From Noviluteimonas caseinilytica (GTDB taxonomy: Bacteria > Pseudomonadota > Gammaproteobacteria > Xanthomonadales > Xanthomonadaceae): a DNA stretch of 64,000 bases. Each line of letters starts with the position of its first letter. The first letter of the stretch is position 1. The position numbers and the translations under genes were made by a program. This document shows, piece by piece, positions 43,151-51,751 of this stretch. Location of the stretch: positions 3,162,001 to 3,226,000 of the forward strand of contig NZ_AP024545.1 in NCBI RefSeq assembly GCF_018406605.1, written 5' to 3'. Below the pieces are notes generated by a model. The model saw only the letters and a list, made by a program, of their open reading frames with translations. It was not told where the DNA came from and did not search any database.

Positions 43151-43414
43151 ATGTTCGTCAAACGGTTCCGCACGTGGTGGCGCGCACCGGTCACGCTTCG
43201 GGACCGATGGATTGGCGCCTTCGTCGGAGGCTTTGGCGGGCTCTGGATCGGGCTGCTCGGTCGGGGCATGCTCGGCGCAGGGCCCGTGGGCATCCGTGAA
43301 TTGCTGCTCTGGGGCCTGGGCGCAAGTGCTTGCTTTGCTGCCGCGGGATACGCGTTTCCCAAACCGGTCACGGTCCTCCTCTTTCCTCTGTCGATGTTCG
43401 GCATCAGTCGTTGA
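43151..43414 (+). CDS. Small membrane protein of unknown function
   Basis: An 87-residue protein with two or three hydrophobic stretches (AFVGGFGGLWIGLLGRG, LLLWGLGASACFAAAGYAFP, VTVLLFPLSMF) and a basic N-terminus. I do not recognise a family. It starts at ATG 43151 in the divergent gap with the GAF gene and lies 22 nt before the GFA enzyme gene, so the two may be one transcript. Codon use resembles neighbours. Confidence 0.6.
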   Translation: MFVKRFRTWWRAPVTLRDRWIGAFVGGFGGLWIGLLGRGMLGAGPVGIRELLLWGLGASACFAAAGYAFPKPVTVLLFPLSMFGISR

Positions 43415-43436
43415 CGCACCACCAAGGAGTTTCGCC

Positions 43437-43784
43437 ATGCAGTACACCGGAAGCTGCCAATGCGGCCAGGTCGCCTTCGATGCGGAGGGCGAGATCGAAA
43501 GCGCGCTGTCCTGCAACTGCTCGATGTGCGCGCGCCGTGCGTCCCTGCTGTGGTTCGTGCCGCGCGACAAGCTGGTGCTGCGCACGCCCGAAGCGGCGAT
43601 CGCCACCTACACGTTCAACAAGCACCACATCCAGCACCGCTTCTGCCCCACCTGCGGCATCCACGTCTTCGGTGAAGCGGCGGATCCGCAAGGCAACCAG
43701 GTGGCCGCGGTGAATTTGCGATGCATCGAGGGCCTCGACCTGTCCGCGATCCCGGTGCATGCGTACGACGGGCGGGCGTTGTAG
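43437..43784 (+). CDS. GFA (CENP-V/Gfa) family protein
   Basis: A 115-residue zinc-binding protein of the glutathione-dependent formaldehyde-activating type. It starts with GSCQCGQVAF (Cys7, Cys9), then CNCSMCAR (Cys26, 28, 31) and FCPTCGIHVFGEA (Cys70, 73), the four- to six-Cys zinc pattern. A clear AAGGAG Shine-Dalgarno precedes the ATG at 43437. Many members have no proven enzymatic activity, so the substrate is open. Confidence 0.87.
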   Translation: MQYTGSCQCGQVAFDAEGEIESALSCNCSMCARRASLLWFVPRDKLVLRTPEAAIATYTFNKHHIQHRFCPTCGIHVFGEAADPQGNQVAAVNLRCIEGLDLSAIPVHAYDGRAL

Positions 43785-43788
43785 CGGA

Positions 43789-44172
43789 TCAGTCGCGCCG
43801 GATCGTGGCCGCGTCGACGTGATCGTTGGCGTCGAAGTGCACGACGAGCCACTCGCTGTCGATCGAAACATAACCGCGCTCCGGCCCCAGCCAGTACGCG
43901 TCGCCCTGCCCCCGGAAATATCCGCCGGTCGACGGCGGGCCGAGCATCGCGCGCACCTCGCTTCGCGACTTCCCTTGCAACGCGTGCGACGCGACGAGAC
44001 CATCGGCCATGCGCAGGCGGACCGTTGCTCCGGCGCTGTCGCCCGTCGACCAGGCGGCGTGGTCGAAGGCGGTCGCCCTCTCGCGTAGATGCCACCAGGC
44101 ACCAACCGCGAGCAGCGCGATCGCCACCAGCCCGCAGGACACGACACGCGCGTTGCGCCAGCGAAGTCTCAT
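43789..44172 (-). CDS. Small membrane-anchored protein with BamE/SmpA-like segment
   Basis: A 127-residue protein with an N-terminal basic stretch and one hydrophobic helix (VVSCGLVAIALLAVGAWW), then a periplasmic domain. ALQGKSRSEVRAMLGPPS resembles the strand-helix turn of SmpA/BamE-like domains, and AYWLGPERGYVSIDSEWLVVHFD is beta-rich. The ATG at 44172 overlaps the acyltransferase stop, so it is probably co-expressed with that gene. Function unknown. Confidence 0.65.
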   Translation of the reverse strand: MRLRWRNARVVSCGLVAIALLAVGAWWHLRERATAFDHAAWSTGDSAGATVRLRMADGLVASHALQGKSRSEVRAMLGPPSTGGYFRGQGDAYWLGPERGYVSIDSEWLVVHFDANDHVDAATIRRD

Positions 44173-45848
44173 CGCAAGAACCCCTCCGCCGCCGCGCGGC
44201 TCACATGGTGCGTGTCCCAGTACAGCGGCTGCCCGTCCCGCACCGGCGGACACGTCGTCGCGGTGCAGAAGCGCTCCGTCAGATCGACGACCTCGACGTT
44301 CGGATACGGCGCGGCCGCTTGCCGCATCGCCGCGAGGATCGGCTGCGCGAATGCATCGAACTCCGCACGCGGCACCGCGCACGCGGCTTCGATGTGCTGC
44401 GCGATGCACGTGGGGACGTCCTTGCGCATCTGCGGAGTCGGGCCGAGCACGCGCACGCGATGGCCTTGCAATCGCGCGAGCGTGGGCGCGAGCGCCATGC
44501 CCGGCTGCCAGCGCGCGGCCAGGATCACTGTGGCGCCCTTCGGCAACGCCGCCAGCACGCGTGCGTTGAACGCGCGGCACTTCGCATCGGGATGGTCGAG
44601 CAGCGGCGCGCACGCGTCGCGCGTGGCGGACGAAGCCTCGGGGAACGCGGGCGTCCACGCATACGCCATCGAATCGCCCCACACGACGGCCTCCGTCAGC
44701 GCGCATTTCGGCACGGGCGCTTCCAACCCCTGTACGTGGCAGCGGCGGTCGGGTGCGACGAAGCGCTGGTCGGGCCGCACGGTCCAGGCGTAACCGCACG
44801 CGGTGAGCGCCAGTGCGAACGACACCGCGGCGCCGATGCCCACCGTGCGCCCCTTCGGCCAACGCATCCGACGGACGGGCTGTTCGACGTAGCGATAGCT
44901 GGCGATGGCGAGCAGCAACGCGACGCCGCACAGCAGCAGCTTCACCTGCATCGTCTGCGTGATCGTCGTGGCGCGATACAACGCGAGCAGCGGCCAGTGC
45001 CACAGGTACAGGCTGTACGACACGAGCCCGACCCCCACCATCGGCTGGCTTGCGAGGACGCGCTGCGTCGCGCCGCCATGCAGCGCAGCGATCAGCAATG
45101 CGGCACCGAACACCGCGGGCACGGCGCCCACGCCGGGGAAATGCGGCATCGGCCATGCGCACGCCGCCAGCGTGACGATCACGCCGGCGGTGGCACTCCA
45201 TCGTGGCAACGCGCGCGCGGGCGACGCGGCGATGATCCCGCCCACCGCCAGTTCCCAGAACCGTGCCGGCGTTTCGTAAAAGGCCGCATCCGACCCTTGC
45301 GCGATCCATCCTTCCGCGAGCGCCAGCGATGCCAGCGCCAGCACGACGAACACCTTGCGCGAGCGCGTGAACAACAGCAGCGTCGGCCACAGCAGGTAGA
45401 ACTGCTCCTCGACCGACAACGACCACAGGTGCAGCAGCGGCAGCGATTCGGCGGGCGCGTCGAAGTAACCGCCGGAATTGACGTGGAAGTACACGTTCGA
45501 CACGAACACCAGCGCGGCGCCCGCGGACGTCGCGACCTCCGCCACCTGCGCGGGCGACAGCAGCACGGCCGACGCCAGCAACGTGGCGATGACAACCACC
45601 GCCGCGGCGGGAAAGATGCGCCGCACGCGCCGCGCGTAGAACGCGAGCAGGTCGATCGTGCCGGTGTTCGCGTGTTCCTGCAGCAGCAACGCGGTGATGA
45701 GGTAGCCGGAGATCACGAAGAACACATCGACGCCCACGAACCCCGCGCCGCCCAGGCCCGCGTGGTACAGCACGACCGCGAGCACCGCGATCGCGCGCAG
45801 TCCATCGATTTCCGGCCGATAGCGGATGAGCCGCCCTGCGTGCGTCAC
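44169..45848 (-). CDS. OafA-type acyltransferase with SGNH domain
   Basis: A 559-residue protein. The first 340 or so residues are a ten-helix acyltransferase 3 domain (RYRPEIDGLRAIAVLAVVLYHAG, FVGVDVFFVISGYLITALLL, FYARRVRRIFPA), followed by a periplasmic SGNH hydrolase-like domain with VVWGDSMAYAW (catalytic Ser) and YWDTHHVS (Asp-His pair). This fusion O-acetylates surface sugars such as LPS O-antigen or peptidoglycan. It starts at ATG 45848 and is followed by the small anchored protein in a 4-nt overlap. It is divergent from the 46039 gene across about 190 bp with no obvious motif. Confidence 0.9.
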   Translation of the reverse strand: MTHAGRLIRYRPEIDGLRAIAVLAVVLYHAGLGGAGFVGVDVFFVISGYLITALLLQEHANTGTIDLLAFYARRVRRIFPAAAVVVIATLLASAVLLSPAQVAEVATSAGAALVFVSNVYFHVNSGGYFDAPAESLPLLHLWSLSVEEQFYLLWPTLLLFTRSRKVFVVLALASLALAEGWIAQGSDAAFYETPARFWELAVGGIIAASPARALPRWSATAGVIVTLAACAWPMPHFPGVGAVPAVFGAALLIAALHGGATQRVLASQPMVGVGLVSYSLYLWHWPLLALYRATTITQTMQVKLLLCGVALLLAIASYRYVEQPVRRMRWPKGRTVGIGAAVSFALALTACGYAWTVRPDQRFVAPDRRCHVQGLEAPVPKCALTEAVVWGDSMAYAWTPAFPEASSATRDACAPLLDHPDAKCRAFNARVLAALPKGATVILAARWQPGMALAPTLARLQGHRVRVLGPTPQMRKDVPTCIAQHIEAACAVPRAEFDAFAQPILAAMRQAAAPYPNVEVVDLTERFCTATTCPPVRDGQPLYWDTHHVSRAAAEGFLR

Positions 45849-46038
45849 GTCGTTGCCATTCCCCGTCCCCTGCGCGCAAGCGTAACCCGAAGTGCAAGCC
45901 TGAACTGCTCAGCTTGCAAGCGCGGATTCCGTCCCGCTTCCGGACATGCACTTTCGCTTCATGCCCTTCGGCCTATTCCTGTCGGCACGCGATTGCCTGA
46001 CGGTGACGCCCATGCACCATCCGACTCGATCCAACGCC

Positions 46039-46428
46039 ATGGACAGGCCCATCCTGGTGGCGCTCGCCGCCTTTCTGTTCTCCCTTGGTGGCGCGCACGC
46101 CGGCACCGGCAGCCTCACGGTCAGCGTCCGCGTGCTCGCGCCCCAACCCGCCTTCGATGTACTCGATTCGTTCCCGGCGCCGAGCGGTTCGCTGCGCCTG
46201 ACGCGTTCGCCCCTGGCCGACAGCTACTACGTCCCGATGTCGCGCGCCGACGCCGCACGCGCACTGGATGCGGCCATGCGCGCACGCGGGTTCGAACTCG
46301 CGAACGCCCGCGGCGAGGATCACCGGACCTGGCAGGACGCGCGCAGCCGGATCGACGTGCGGCTCGAGCCGGTCCTCGGCCGCCAACCCGCCACGCGCAT
46401 GATCGTGCAGGCCGACCCGCGCACCTGA
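46039..46428 (+). CDS. Predicted secreted protein of unknown function
   Basis: A 129-residue protein with a signal peptide (PILVALAAFLFSLGGAHAG). The mature part is short and Arg-rich; SLTVSVRVLAPQ and ADSYYVPMSRADAARALDAAMRARGFE are notable, the latter suggesting a helical segment. I recognise no family. I chose ATG 46039 because it places the signal peptide at the N-terminus; an in-frame start 31 codons upstream adds non-signal residues. It heads a run of three small genes in the same direction. Confidence 0.6.
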   Translation: MDRPILVALAAFLFSLGGAHAGTGSLTVSVRVLAPQPAFDVLDSFPAPSGSLRLTRSPLADSYYVPMSRADAARALDAAMRARGFELANARGEDHRTWQDARSRIDVRLEPVLGRQPATRMIVQADPRT

Positions 46429-46473
46429 CGCGCCTTCCTTGATCTGCGGCGCGGATGCGGGCACCTTGCGCGC

Positions 46474-46806
46474 ATGCGCGATCGCCTCTGGCCCGATTTC
46501 CTCCTCAGTGCCTCCGTCCTGCCGATGGTGGCGCTCGCCAGTTTCGGCACGTGGTTCCTGTTCGTCGCCAACGAGGCGCAGCGCGCGGGCTGGGGCGGCG
46601 CCGGCGCGATGTTCGTCGCGGCGATGGCGCTGTATCCGCTCGCGCTGGTGCTGCAGGTCGGCGCGGTGGTGCTGCTGTTCAAGCAGGCCAGGCGCGGCGA
46701 CCCCGAACCCGGCGGCACCACGCGCGCGCTGATCGGCGCGGCGTTCCTCTCGCTCGCGTTGCCCGTGCTCGTGTTCCTCGCGTACGCGCTGCGCGGTGCG
46801 CACTGA
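46474..46806 (+). CDS. Small three-helix membrane protein
   Basis: A 110-residue protein with three hydrophobic helices: LLSASVLPMVALASFGTWFLFVA, AMFVAAMALYPLALVLQVGAVVLLF and LIGAAFLSLALPVLVFLAYAL. No recognised domain. It starts at ATG 46474, 45 nt after the previous gene, and is followed after 26 nt by another small membrane gene. Confidence 0.6.
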   Translation: MRDRLWPDFLLSASVLPMVALASFGTWFLFVANEAQRAGWGGAGAMFVAAMALYPLALVLQVGAVVLLFKQARRGDPEPGGTTRALIGAAFLSLALPVLVFLAYALRGAH

Positions 46807-46832
46807 TTCGATTCCCTTCGGAGTACCCGCGA

Positions 46833-47174
46833 ATGTTGGCATTCCTGCTCGGGCTGGTGGTCGTCGCGTGCGTCACGGTCGTGCCCGTGATGGTGGGCGC
46901 ACGCCTGGTGCACGCGACGCACACGGGCTTCTGGCGCTGCGTGCTGGCCGTGCTGCTGCTGGTGGTGGTGGGCGCGGGCGTCAGCATGTTCGTCCACGAC
47001 AAGATCGCGTCCGGCCTGGTCACGGCGCTGATCGGCGCGTTCTTCCTCGCCGGCATCCTCGGCACCACGTACCTGCGCGGGTTGGCCATCTCGATCATCG
47101 CGGCGGTGGTGCAGATCGTCGTGCTGGTGCTGCTGGCCGGTGCGCTGCTGGGCGGCGCTGCGTTGCTGCACTGA
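46833..47174 (+). CDS. Small four-helix membrane protein
   Basis: A 113-residue protein that is almost all hydrophobic: LAFLLGLVVVACVTVVPVMVGARL, FWRCVLAVLLLVVVGAGVSMFV, LVTALIGAFFLAGILGTTYL and SIIAAVVQIVVLVLLAGALL. I do not recognise a family. GGAG upstream of ATG 46833 could serve as the ribosome site. It is convergent with the 47180 gene (5 bp apart). Confidence 0.6.
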   Translation: MLAFLLGLVVVACVTVVPVMVGARLVHATHTGFWRCVLAVLLLVVVGAGVSMFVHDKIASGLVTALIGAFFLAGILGTTYLRGLAISIIAAVVQIVVLVLLAGALLGGAALLH

Positions 47175-47179
47175 GCGCG

Positions 47180-47695
47180 TCAGCGCTTCGGCGTCCAGTC
47201 GCGATGCTTGAGGAAGGCCGGCGCCTGCGTCGGCCGGCCGCGCGCTTCCAGGCGTTCGGCCAGCCACTGGAACCATTCGAACAACAGCGGATGCCCGCCT
47301 TCGATGCGGCCGGCTTCCACCCACGGCCGCAACTTGCGCCACAGGATCACGATCGCGCCGCCGATCAGTTCCTCCAGCACTTCGAGCGGCACGCTGTCGC
47401 GATACACCAGCAAGCCCATCGTCTCGAAGCGCGTGCCCAGCGCGAGCGCGGCTTCTTCGTGGTCGACGCCGAGCGCGCGCAATTCGTTGGCCGGGATGTC
47501 GTCGGGCAATGCGTAGATCAGGCGGAAGGCATGCGTGAACTCGCGATCCTGCAACGAGCGCATGAGTTCCAGCGCCGCGGCATCCAGCCGCTGCCGGCGG
47601 AACTGGCGGATCTGCACGATCCCGAACACCAGCGCGACGACCACCGCCACGCCGCCGAGCACCTGCGCCAGTTGCGAGAGCGCGGCGAGGTCCAT
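47180..47695 (-). CDS. DUF4760-like membrane-anchored protein
   Basis: A 171-residue protein: one N-terminal membrane helix (VLGGVAVVVALVFGIVQIRQF), then a helical cytoplasmic domain. The arrangement DAAALELMRSLQDREF and FETMGLLVYRDSVPLEVLEELIGGAIVILWRKLRPWVEAGR matches the DUF4760 family. Function unknown. The ATG at 47695 lies 4 nt after the VOC gene on the same strand. Confidence 0.75.
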   Translation of the reverse strand: MDLAALSQLAQVLGGVAVVVALVFGIVQIRQFRRQRLDAAALELMRSLQDREFTHAFRLIYALPDDIPANELRALGVDHEEAALALGTRFETMGLLVYRDSVPLEVLEELIGGAIVILWRKLRPWVEAGRIEGGHPLLFEWFQWLAERLEARGRPTQAPAFLKHRDWTPKR

Positions 47696-47699
47696 GGGC

Positions 47700-48086
47700 T
47701 CAGGACCGCTTGATCGCGTGGCCGAAGGCGATCAGGTCGCCATCGGGGCCGAGCACCAGCAGTTCGCGCTGGCCGTAGGGCTTGTCGGCCGGGCCGTGCA
47801 CGTCGCGCGGCGGCAACGTGTCGAGCGCCGGCTTGAGCTCGGCGTAGAGCGCATCGACATCGCGCACGTCGAAGTAGTAGCGGAAGCGCCGCGTGCCCGG
47901 CACGTATTCGTTGCCGGCGCTCGCTTCCCAGATGCGCACGCCGCAGCCCTCGCGTTCGACATACGCGTAGTCCGACACGCGAAACGGGACGTGGAAGCCG
48001 AGCACGTCGACGAAGAACGCCACCGCGACCTCGAGGTCGGCCACGTGCATGAAGGGTGTGACTTGCAGGAAATTGTCGTCGGCCAT
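47700..48086 (-). CDS. VOC (glyoxalase/bleomycin-resistance) family protein
   Basis: A 128-residue protein of the vicinal oxygen chelate fold: VTPFMHVADLEVAVAFFVDVLGFHVPFRVSD in the first half and RYYFDVRDVDALYAELKPAL and LLVLGPDGDLIAFGH in the second, the usual paired beta-alpha-beta-beta-beta modules. Metal-ligand residues are not clear-cut, so dioxygenase, glyoxalase or binding roles are all possible. ATG at 48086. It lies in a minus-strand run with cfa and the DUF4760 gene. Confidence 0.85.
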   Translation of the reverse strand: MADDNFLQVTPFMHVADLEVAVAFFVDVLGFHVPFRVSDYAYVEREGCGVRIWEASAGNEYVPGTRRFRYYFDVRDVDALYAELKPALDTLPPRDVHGPADKPYGQRELLVLGPDGDLIAFGHAIKRS

Positions 48087-48094
48087 GGCTGGAT

Positions 48095-49255
48095 TCAACG
48101 CGGCGCGATGTAACCGCCGGCCACGCCATTCGGCGACAGCACCAGCTGCCACAACTGGATCCGCCGCGCGCGGAAGCTCGCCATCGCGCCGGCCAGGTAG
48201 AAGCGCCACATCCGGCGGAAGCGTTCGTCGTAGCGCTCGGGCAAGTCGGGCCAGTGGGCTTCCACGTTCGCGCGCCAGGCCTGCAGCGTGCGGTCGTAGT
48301 CGGTGCCGAAGTTGTGCCAGTCCTCGATCACGAAGCGGCCTTCCAGCGCGGTCGTGAGCTGCTTCGGCGAAGGCAGCATCGAGTTGGGGAAGATGTAGCG
48401 CGCGATCCACGGGTCGGTGATCGCGGTGGAGAGGTTGCCGCCGATCGTGTGCAGCAGGAACAACCCGCCGTCGGGCGCGTCCTCGGAGAAGCACCGCCGC
48501 GCCACGTCGAAGTACGTGGCGTAGTTGCGCACGCCTACGTGTTCGAACATGCCCAGCGAGAAGATGCGATCGAAGCCGCCGCCGGTGTTGGCGCGCACGA
48601 GTTCGCGGTAGTCCTGCAGGCGGATGTCGATCGGCAGGCCGGCGCACAGGTCGCGCGCGTATTCGGCCTGTTCGCGCGAGACGGTGACGCCCACGCCCGC
48701 GATGCCGTAGCGCTCGGCGGCGAACTTCAGCGCCTCGCCCCACCCGCAGCCGATGTCGAGCACGCGCATGCCGGGGCGCAGGCCGAGCTTGCGGCAGACC
48801 AGGTCGAGCTTGGCCGCCTGCGCATCGTCGAGGTTGTCGGCTTCGCGCCAGTAGCCGCAGCTGTAGACCAGGCGTTGCCCGAGCATCGCGCGGTAAAGAT
48901 CGTTGCCGAGGTCGTAGTGGCGTTCGCCGACTTCGAACGCGCGGTGTTCGGTCTGCAGGTTCGACACGCGTGCGCGCAACGCGTCCCACACCTCGCCGAG
49001 GCCGTGCACCTTGCGGTCGGCGCCGTGGCCGAGCAGGCGCAGCAGCATGCCATCGAGGTCGTCGACGTCCCACCACCCGTCCATGTACGACTCGCCCAGG
49101 CCCAGCGAACCCTGCGCCAGGATGCGGTTGTAGAAATGTTCGTCGTGGACGCGTGGATCCCAGGGCGCACGGCCGCCGGTGCGGTCGCCTTCGGGGCGGA
49201 CGTCGGCGTCGTGCAGCAATTGCAGGATGCGTTGCCGGAACGGATGCACCGACAT
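48095..49255 (-). CDS. cfa: Cyclopropane-fatty-acyl-phospholipid synthase
   Basis: A 386-residue SAM-dependent enzyme that adds a methylene bridge across the double bonds of membrane phospholipids. LGLGESYMDGWWDVDDLDGMLLRLL near residues 50-75 and HYDLGNDLYRAMLGQRLVYSCGYW are the N-terminal hallmarks. VLDIGCGWGEALKFAAERYG (about 165-185) is SAM motif I, and FSLGMFEHVGVRNYATYFD includes the catalytic Glu. It often helps survival in acid or stationary phase. ATG at 49255. Confidence 0.96.
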   Translation of the reverse strand: MSVHPFRQRILQLLHDADVRPEGDRTGGRAPWDPRVHDEHFYNRILAQGSLGLGESYMDGWWDVDDLDGMLLRLLGHGADRKVHGLGEVWDALRARVSNLQTEHRAFEVGERHYDLGNDLYRAMLGQRLVYSCGYWREADNLDDAQAAKLDLVCRKLGLRPGMRVLDIGCGWGEALKFAAERYGIAGVGVTVSREQAEYARDLCAGLPIDIRLQDYRELVRANTGGGFDRIFSLGMFEHVGVRNYATYFDVARRCFSEDAPDGGLFLLHTIGGNLSTAITDPWIARYIFPNSMLPSPKQLTTALEGRFVIEDWHNFGTDYDRTLQAWRANVEAHWPDLPERYDERFRRMWRFYLAGAMASFRARRIQLWQLVLSPNGVAGGYIAPR

Positions 49256-49280
49256 CGAAGGCTCCTGGGACGGCCGCGGC

Positions 49281-50105
49281 TCAGCCGCCGCGGAACAGGC
49301 TCCGGTACGCCGGCGCGATGTGCGGCAGCAGGGCGTCGGCCGGCACGTCGACCGTCTGCTTGCCGTCCGCGTACGGCCCCACCTGGTAGGGCGGGAACAC
49401 GAACCGCAATGCTGCGATGCGACCGTCGCTGCCCATGACCGGTTCGAACTGCGAGAACGATTCGGCGGTGGGCGCGGTGCCTTCGTCGATCATCTGGCCC
49501 GCGTTCTTGATCATGTCCGCGCGTTCGGCGGCGGGCACGTCGTCGGCGTCGATGCGCTGCGACAACGCGGTGTGCAGTTGTTCGCGCACGAAGTCGGAGA
49601 TGGCCTGCCAGCCCGAGGCCTGCGGCACCAGCGCGTCGGCGGTGAGCATCGCGTTGCGTTGCGGCAGCCACACGAAGCGCGCGATCAGCGGCATCGCATG
49701 CGCGCCGCCGGTGTAGAGGTACCCGTCGGCGCCGACGGCGACGATCGCCGGCGTCTTCGCCAGCGTGGTGTACGACACGCTCAACTCGTACGGCGCGGTG
49801 GGCGTGTCGTTGCCGAGGCCGCCCACTGCGTCCATCAGGTCCTTGCGCGAGTCTTCGGCGTATCGCTTCAGCGCGGCGGCCAGGCCCGGGTACTGCGCGG
49901 CTTCGGGCGGATAGCTGATGCCGATGACATAGCGCGGCGTCGTCTCGACGACGTCGGCCAGGCCCGTCGTGCTCGCGGTGGACGCAGGCTGCGCGGACGT
50001 GGCGGCGCCGGCGGGCTTGCCGGGTTGCGGCGCGGGCGCCTGGCGCTGGCACGCGGACACCGCCAGCAGGGCCGGCAGGAGAAGCAGGGAAACACGGCGC
50101 GTCAT
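49281..50105 (-). CDS. DUF3298/RsiV-like lipoprotein
   Basis: A 274-residue predicted lipoprotein: signal peptide ending LLAVSAC (lipidated Cys20), followed by a Pro/Ala-rich linker. The body has YVIGISYPPEAAQYPGL and a C-terminal FVFPPYQVGPYADGKQTVDVPADALLPHI, typical of the DUF3298 domain (also found in RsiV, where it binds lysozyme). ATG at 50105; an upstream in-frame ATG (MDCL) is possible. It is followed by cfa after 25 nt. The cspA terminator separates it from the upstream cspA gene. Confidence 0.85.
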   Translation of the reverse strand: MTRRVSLLLLPALLAVSACQRQAPAPQPGKPAGAATSAQPASTASTTGLADVVETTPRYVIGISYPPEAAQYPGLAAALKRYAEDSRKDLMDAVGGLGNDTPTAPYELSVSYTTLAKTPAIVAVGADGYLYTGGAHAMPLIARFVWLPQRNAMLTADALVPQASGWQAISDFVREQLHTALSQRIDADDVPAAERADMIKNAGQMIDEGTAPTAESFSQFEPVMGSDGRIAALRFVFPPYQVGPYADGKQTVDVPADALLPHIAPAYRSLFRGG

Positions 50106-50200
50106 GAGGCAATCCATTGGCTCGGGATGCGCGCAAATTATCCGCCGGCTTGTGAGGCCTGAATAGACATCCGCGCCATCGCAACGATGCGGGTAAAAAA

Positions 50201-50222
50201 AAACCCCGCCGAGGCGGGGTTT
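50201..50222 (-). terminator. Intrinsic terminator after cspA
   Basis: AAACCCCGCC-GA-GGCGGGGTTT is a perfect 10-bp stem. On the minus strand it is followed by a T-tract, making it a strong terminator for cspA. A second hairpin, GCCGGCGCA/TGCGCCGGT, lies just before it at about 50231-50253. Confidence 0.9.
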
Positions 50223-50272
50223 CTTTCGTCGGCCGGCGCATTGCTGCGCCGGTCGAAACGTGGTGACAGACC

Positions 50273-50482
50273 TTAGATGGCCTGCACTTCGTCGGCCTGC
50301 AGGCCCTTCTGGCCCTGCACGACCTTGAACGACACGCGCTGGCCTTCCTGCAGGGACTTGAAGCCCGTGCCCTGGATGGAGCGGAAGTGCACGAAGAGGT
50401 CCGGGCCGGATTCCGGCGTGATGAAGCCGAAGCCCTTGGCGTCGTTGAACCACTTGACGGTACCCGTCTGACGATCGGACAT
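50273..50482 (-). CDS. cspA: Cold-shock protein CspA
   Basis: A 69-residue cold-shock-domain RNA chaperone. RNP1 KGFGFI is at 16-21 and RNP2 LFVHF at 29-33; GTVKWFNDAKGFGFITPE is the family start. The ATG at 50482 follows a strong AAGGAG Shine-Dalgarno; the longer frame is spurious. The 240-nt gap upstream to rluF holds the promoter and a long 5' leader of the type that controls cold-shock expression; I cannot identify a clear -35/-10 there. Confidence 0.95.
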   Translation of the reverse strand: MSDRQTGTVKWFNDAKGFGFITPESGPDLFVHFRSIQGTGFKSLQEGQRVSFKVVQGQKGLQADEVQAI

Positions 50483-50722
50483 GGAATTACTCCTTGGAAA
50501 ACAGATTGATTGATGCACGGAATGCAGACACTGCAAATCCGCGACTGTCTAGCAAGGGGTAACGCGAACGATGTAGCGGACCGCTGGCTCAACGCCTTGA
50601 TCTACCGCATCGGGCCACGATGTACCGTGATCCCGCTTGGAACAGTGGGCGCACCTTACCCTACTTTGCCCGGGAAGTGTGAATACGCGGCGGCATCCCG
50701 TGCGAGGGTCGCCGAGGGGGTC

Positions 50723-51439
50723 TCACCACTCCGAACGGTGCGGCAGCAGGCCCCGCAGCTCCAGGTCGGTCAGGTTCCGCCACTGCCCGACCTTCAAGCG
50801 GCCGAGGGAAACGGTGCCGATCCTCACGCGCACCAGCGTCTTCACGCGGTGCCCGAAGTGCGCGGCCATCAGGCGGATCTGCCGGTTGAGGCCCTGCACC
50901 AGGATGATCCGGAAGCCCACGCGGCCGAGCTTGTGCGTCTTGCACGGCAGCGTCGTCTCCCCGTGCAGCGGCACGCCGCGGGCCATGCCCCGGAGGAACT
51001 CGTCGGTGACCGGGTGGTTGATGGCCACCAGGTATTCCTTCTCCAGCTTGTTCTCGGCGCGCAGGATCTCGTTGACGATGTCGCCGTTGCTGGTCAGCAG
51101 GATCAGCCCCTCCGAGTCCTTGTCCAGGCGGCCGATCGGGAAGATCCGCTCCTGGTGCCCGATGAACTCGATGATGTTGTCCTTCACCCCTTCCTCGGTG
51201 GTGCAGGTGATCCCGGCCGGCTTGTTGAGCGCGATGTAGACGTGGCGGCGCTTGCCGGGGGCCGTTGCCACGCGCGGCTTGAGCGGCTGGTCGTCCAGCA
51301 GCACGGTGTCGCCCTCGCCCACTTCCGCGCCGATGCGGGCGCGGATGCCGTTGACCTGCACGCGGCCCTCGGCGATCAGGCGGTCGGCTTCGCGGCGCGA
51401 GCAGGCGCCGGTGTCGCTGATGTACTTGTTGAGGCGCAT
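50723..51439 (-). CDS. rluF: 23S rRNA pseudouridine(2604) synthase RluF
   Basis: A 238-residue RsuA-family enzyme. The S4 domain NKYISDTGACSRREADRLIAEGRV is at the N-terminus. The catalytic Asp106 is in FPIGRLDKDSEGLILLT. LNKPAGITCTTEEGVKDNIIEFIGH and ILVQGLNRQIRLMAAHFGHRV are close to RluF, which modifies U2604 (and U2605) of 23S rRNA. It is a second member of this family in the window, next to RluB at 24.1 kb. ATG at 51439. Confidence 0.93.
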   Translation of the reverse strand: MRLNKYISDTGACSRREADRLIAEGRVQVNGIRARIGAEVGEGDTVLLDDQPLKPRVATAPGKRRHVYIALNKPAGITCTTEEGVKDNIIEFIGHQERIFPIGRLDKDSEGLILLTSNGDIVNEILRAENKLEKEYLVAINHPVTDEFLRGMARGVPLHGETTLPCKTHKLGRVGFRIILVQGLNRQIRLMAAHFGHRVKTLVRVRIGTVSLGRLKVGQWRNLTDLELRGLLPHRSEW

Positions 51440-51472
51440 GCCGGGCCGGTGGGGATCAGGGGGCCGCGCATT

Positions 51473-51751
51473 CTACGCGCGCAGGTCCTCGTACTCCGGG
51501 TGTTTCCCGAGCCAGGCCTGCGAATACGCACAGGCGGTCCGGACTTTCAGCCCCTGCGCCCGCGCGTGGTCGAAGGCGGCCTGCACCAGCGCCGCGGCGA
51601 TGCCCCGGCCTTCGATGGCCGGGGGCACGCCGGTGTGGAGGATCGTGAGGACGCCGCCTTCGATGCGGTAGTCCAGCTCCGCCTCCTGTCCATCGACACG
51701 GGCCGTGAATTGCGTTTCGCCCGCGTCGTGCCGGATCGCCAGGTCCTTCAC
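51473..51751 (-). CDS. GNAT family N-acetyltransferase, NATD1/YidJ type
   Basis: A 92-residue minimal GNAT protein. The start is GTG at 51751, overlapping the stop of the histone-like gene as GTGA. Features: RFTARVDGQEAELDYRIEGG-like strands (here FTARVDGQEAELDYRIEGG), LHTGVPPAIEGRGIAAALVQAAFDHAR with the acetyl-CoA loop, and a C-terminal YAQAWL-like ACAYSQAWLGKHPEY. The acceptor is unknown, but lysine-rich neighbours make protein acetylation an attractive guess. Confidence 0.85.
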   Translation of the reverse strand: MKDLAIRHDAGETQFTARVDGQEAELDYRIEGGVLTILHTGVPPAIEGRGIAAALVQAAFDHARAQGLKVRTACAYSQAWLGKHPEYEDLRA

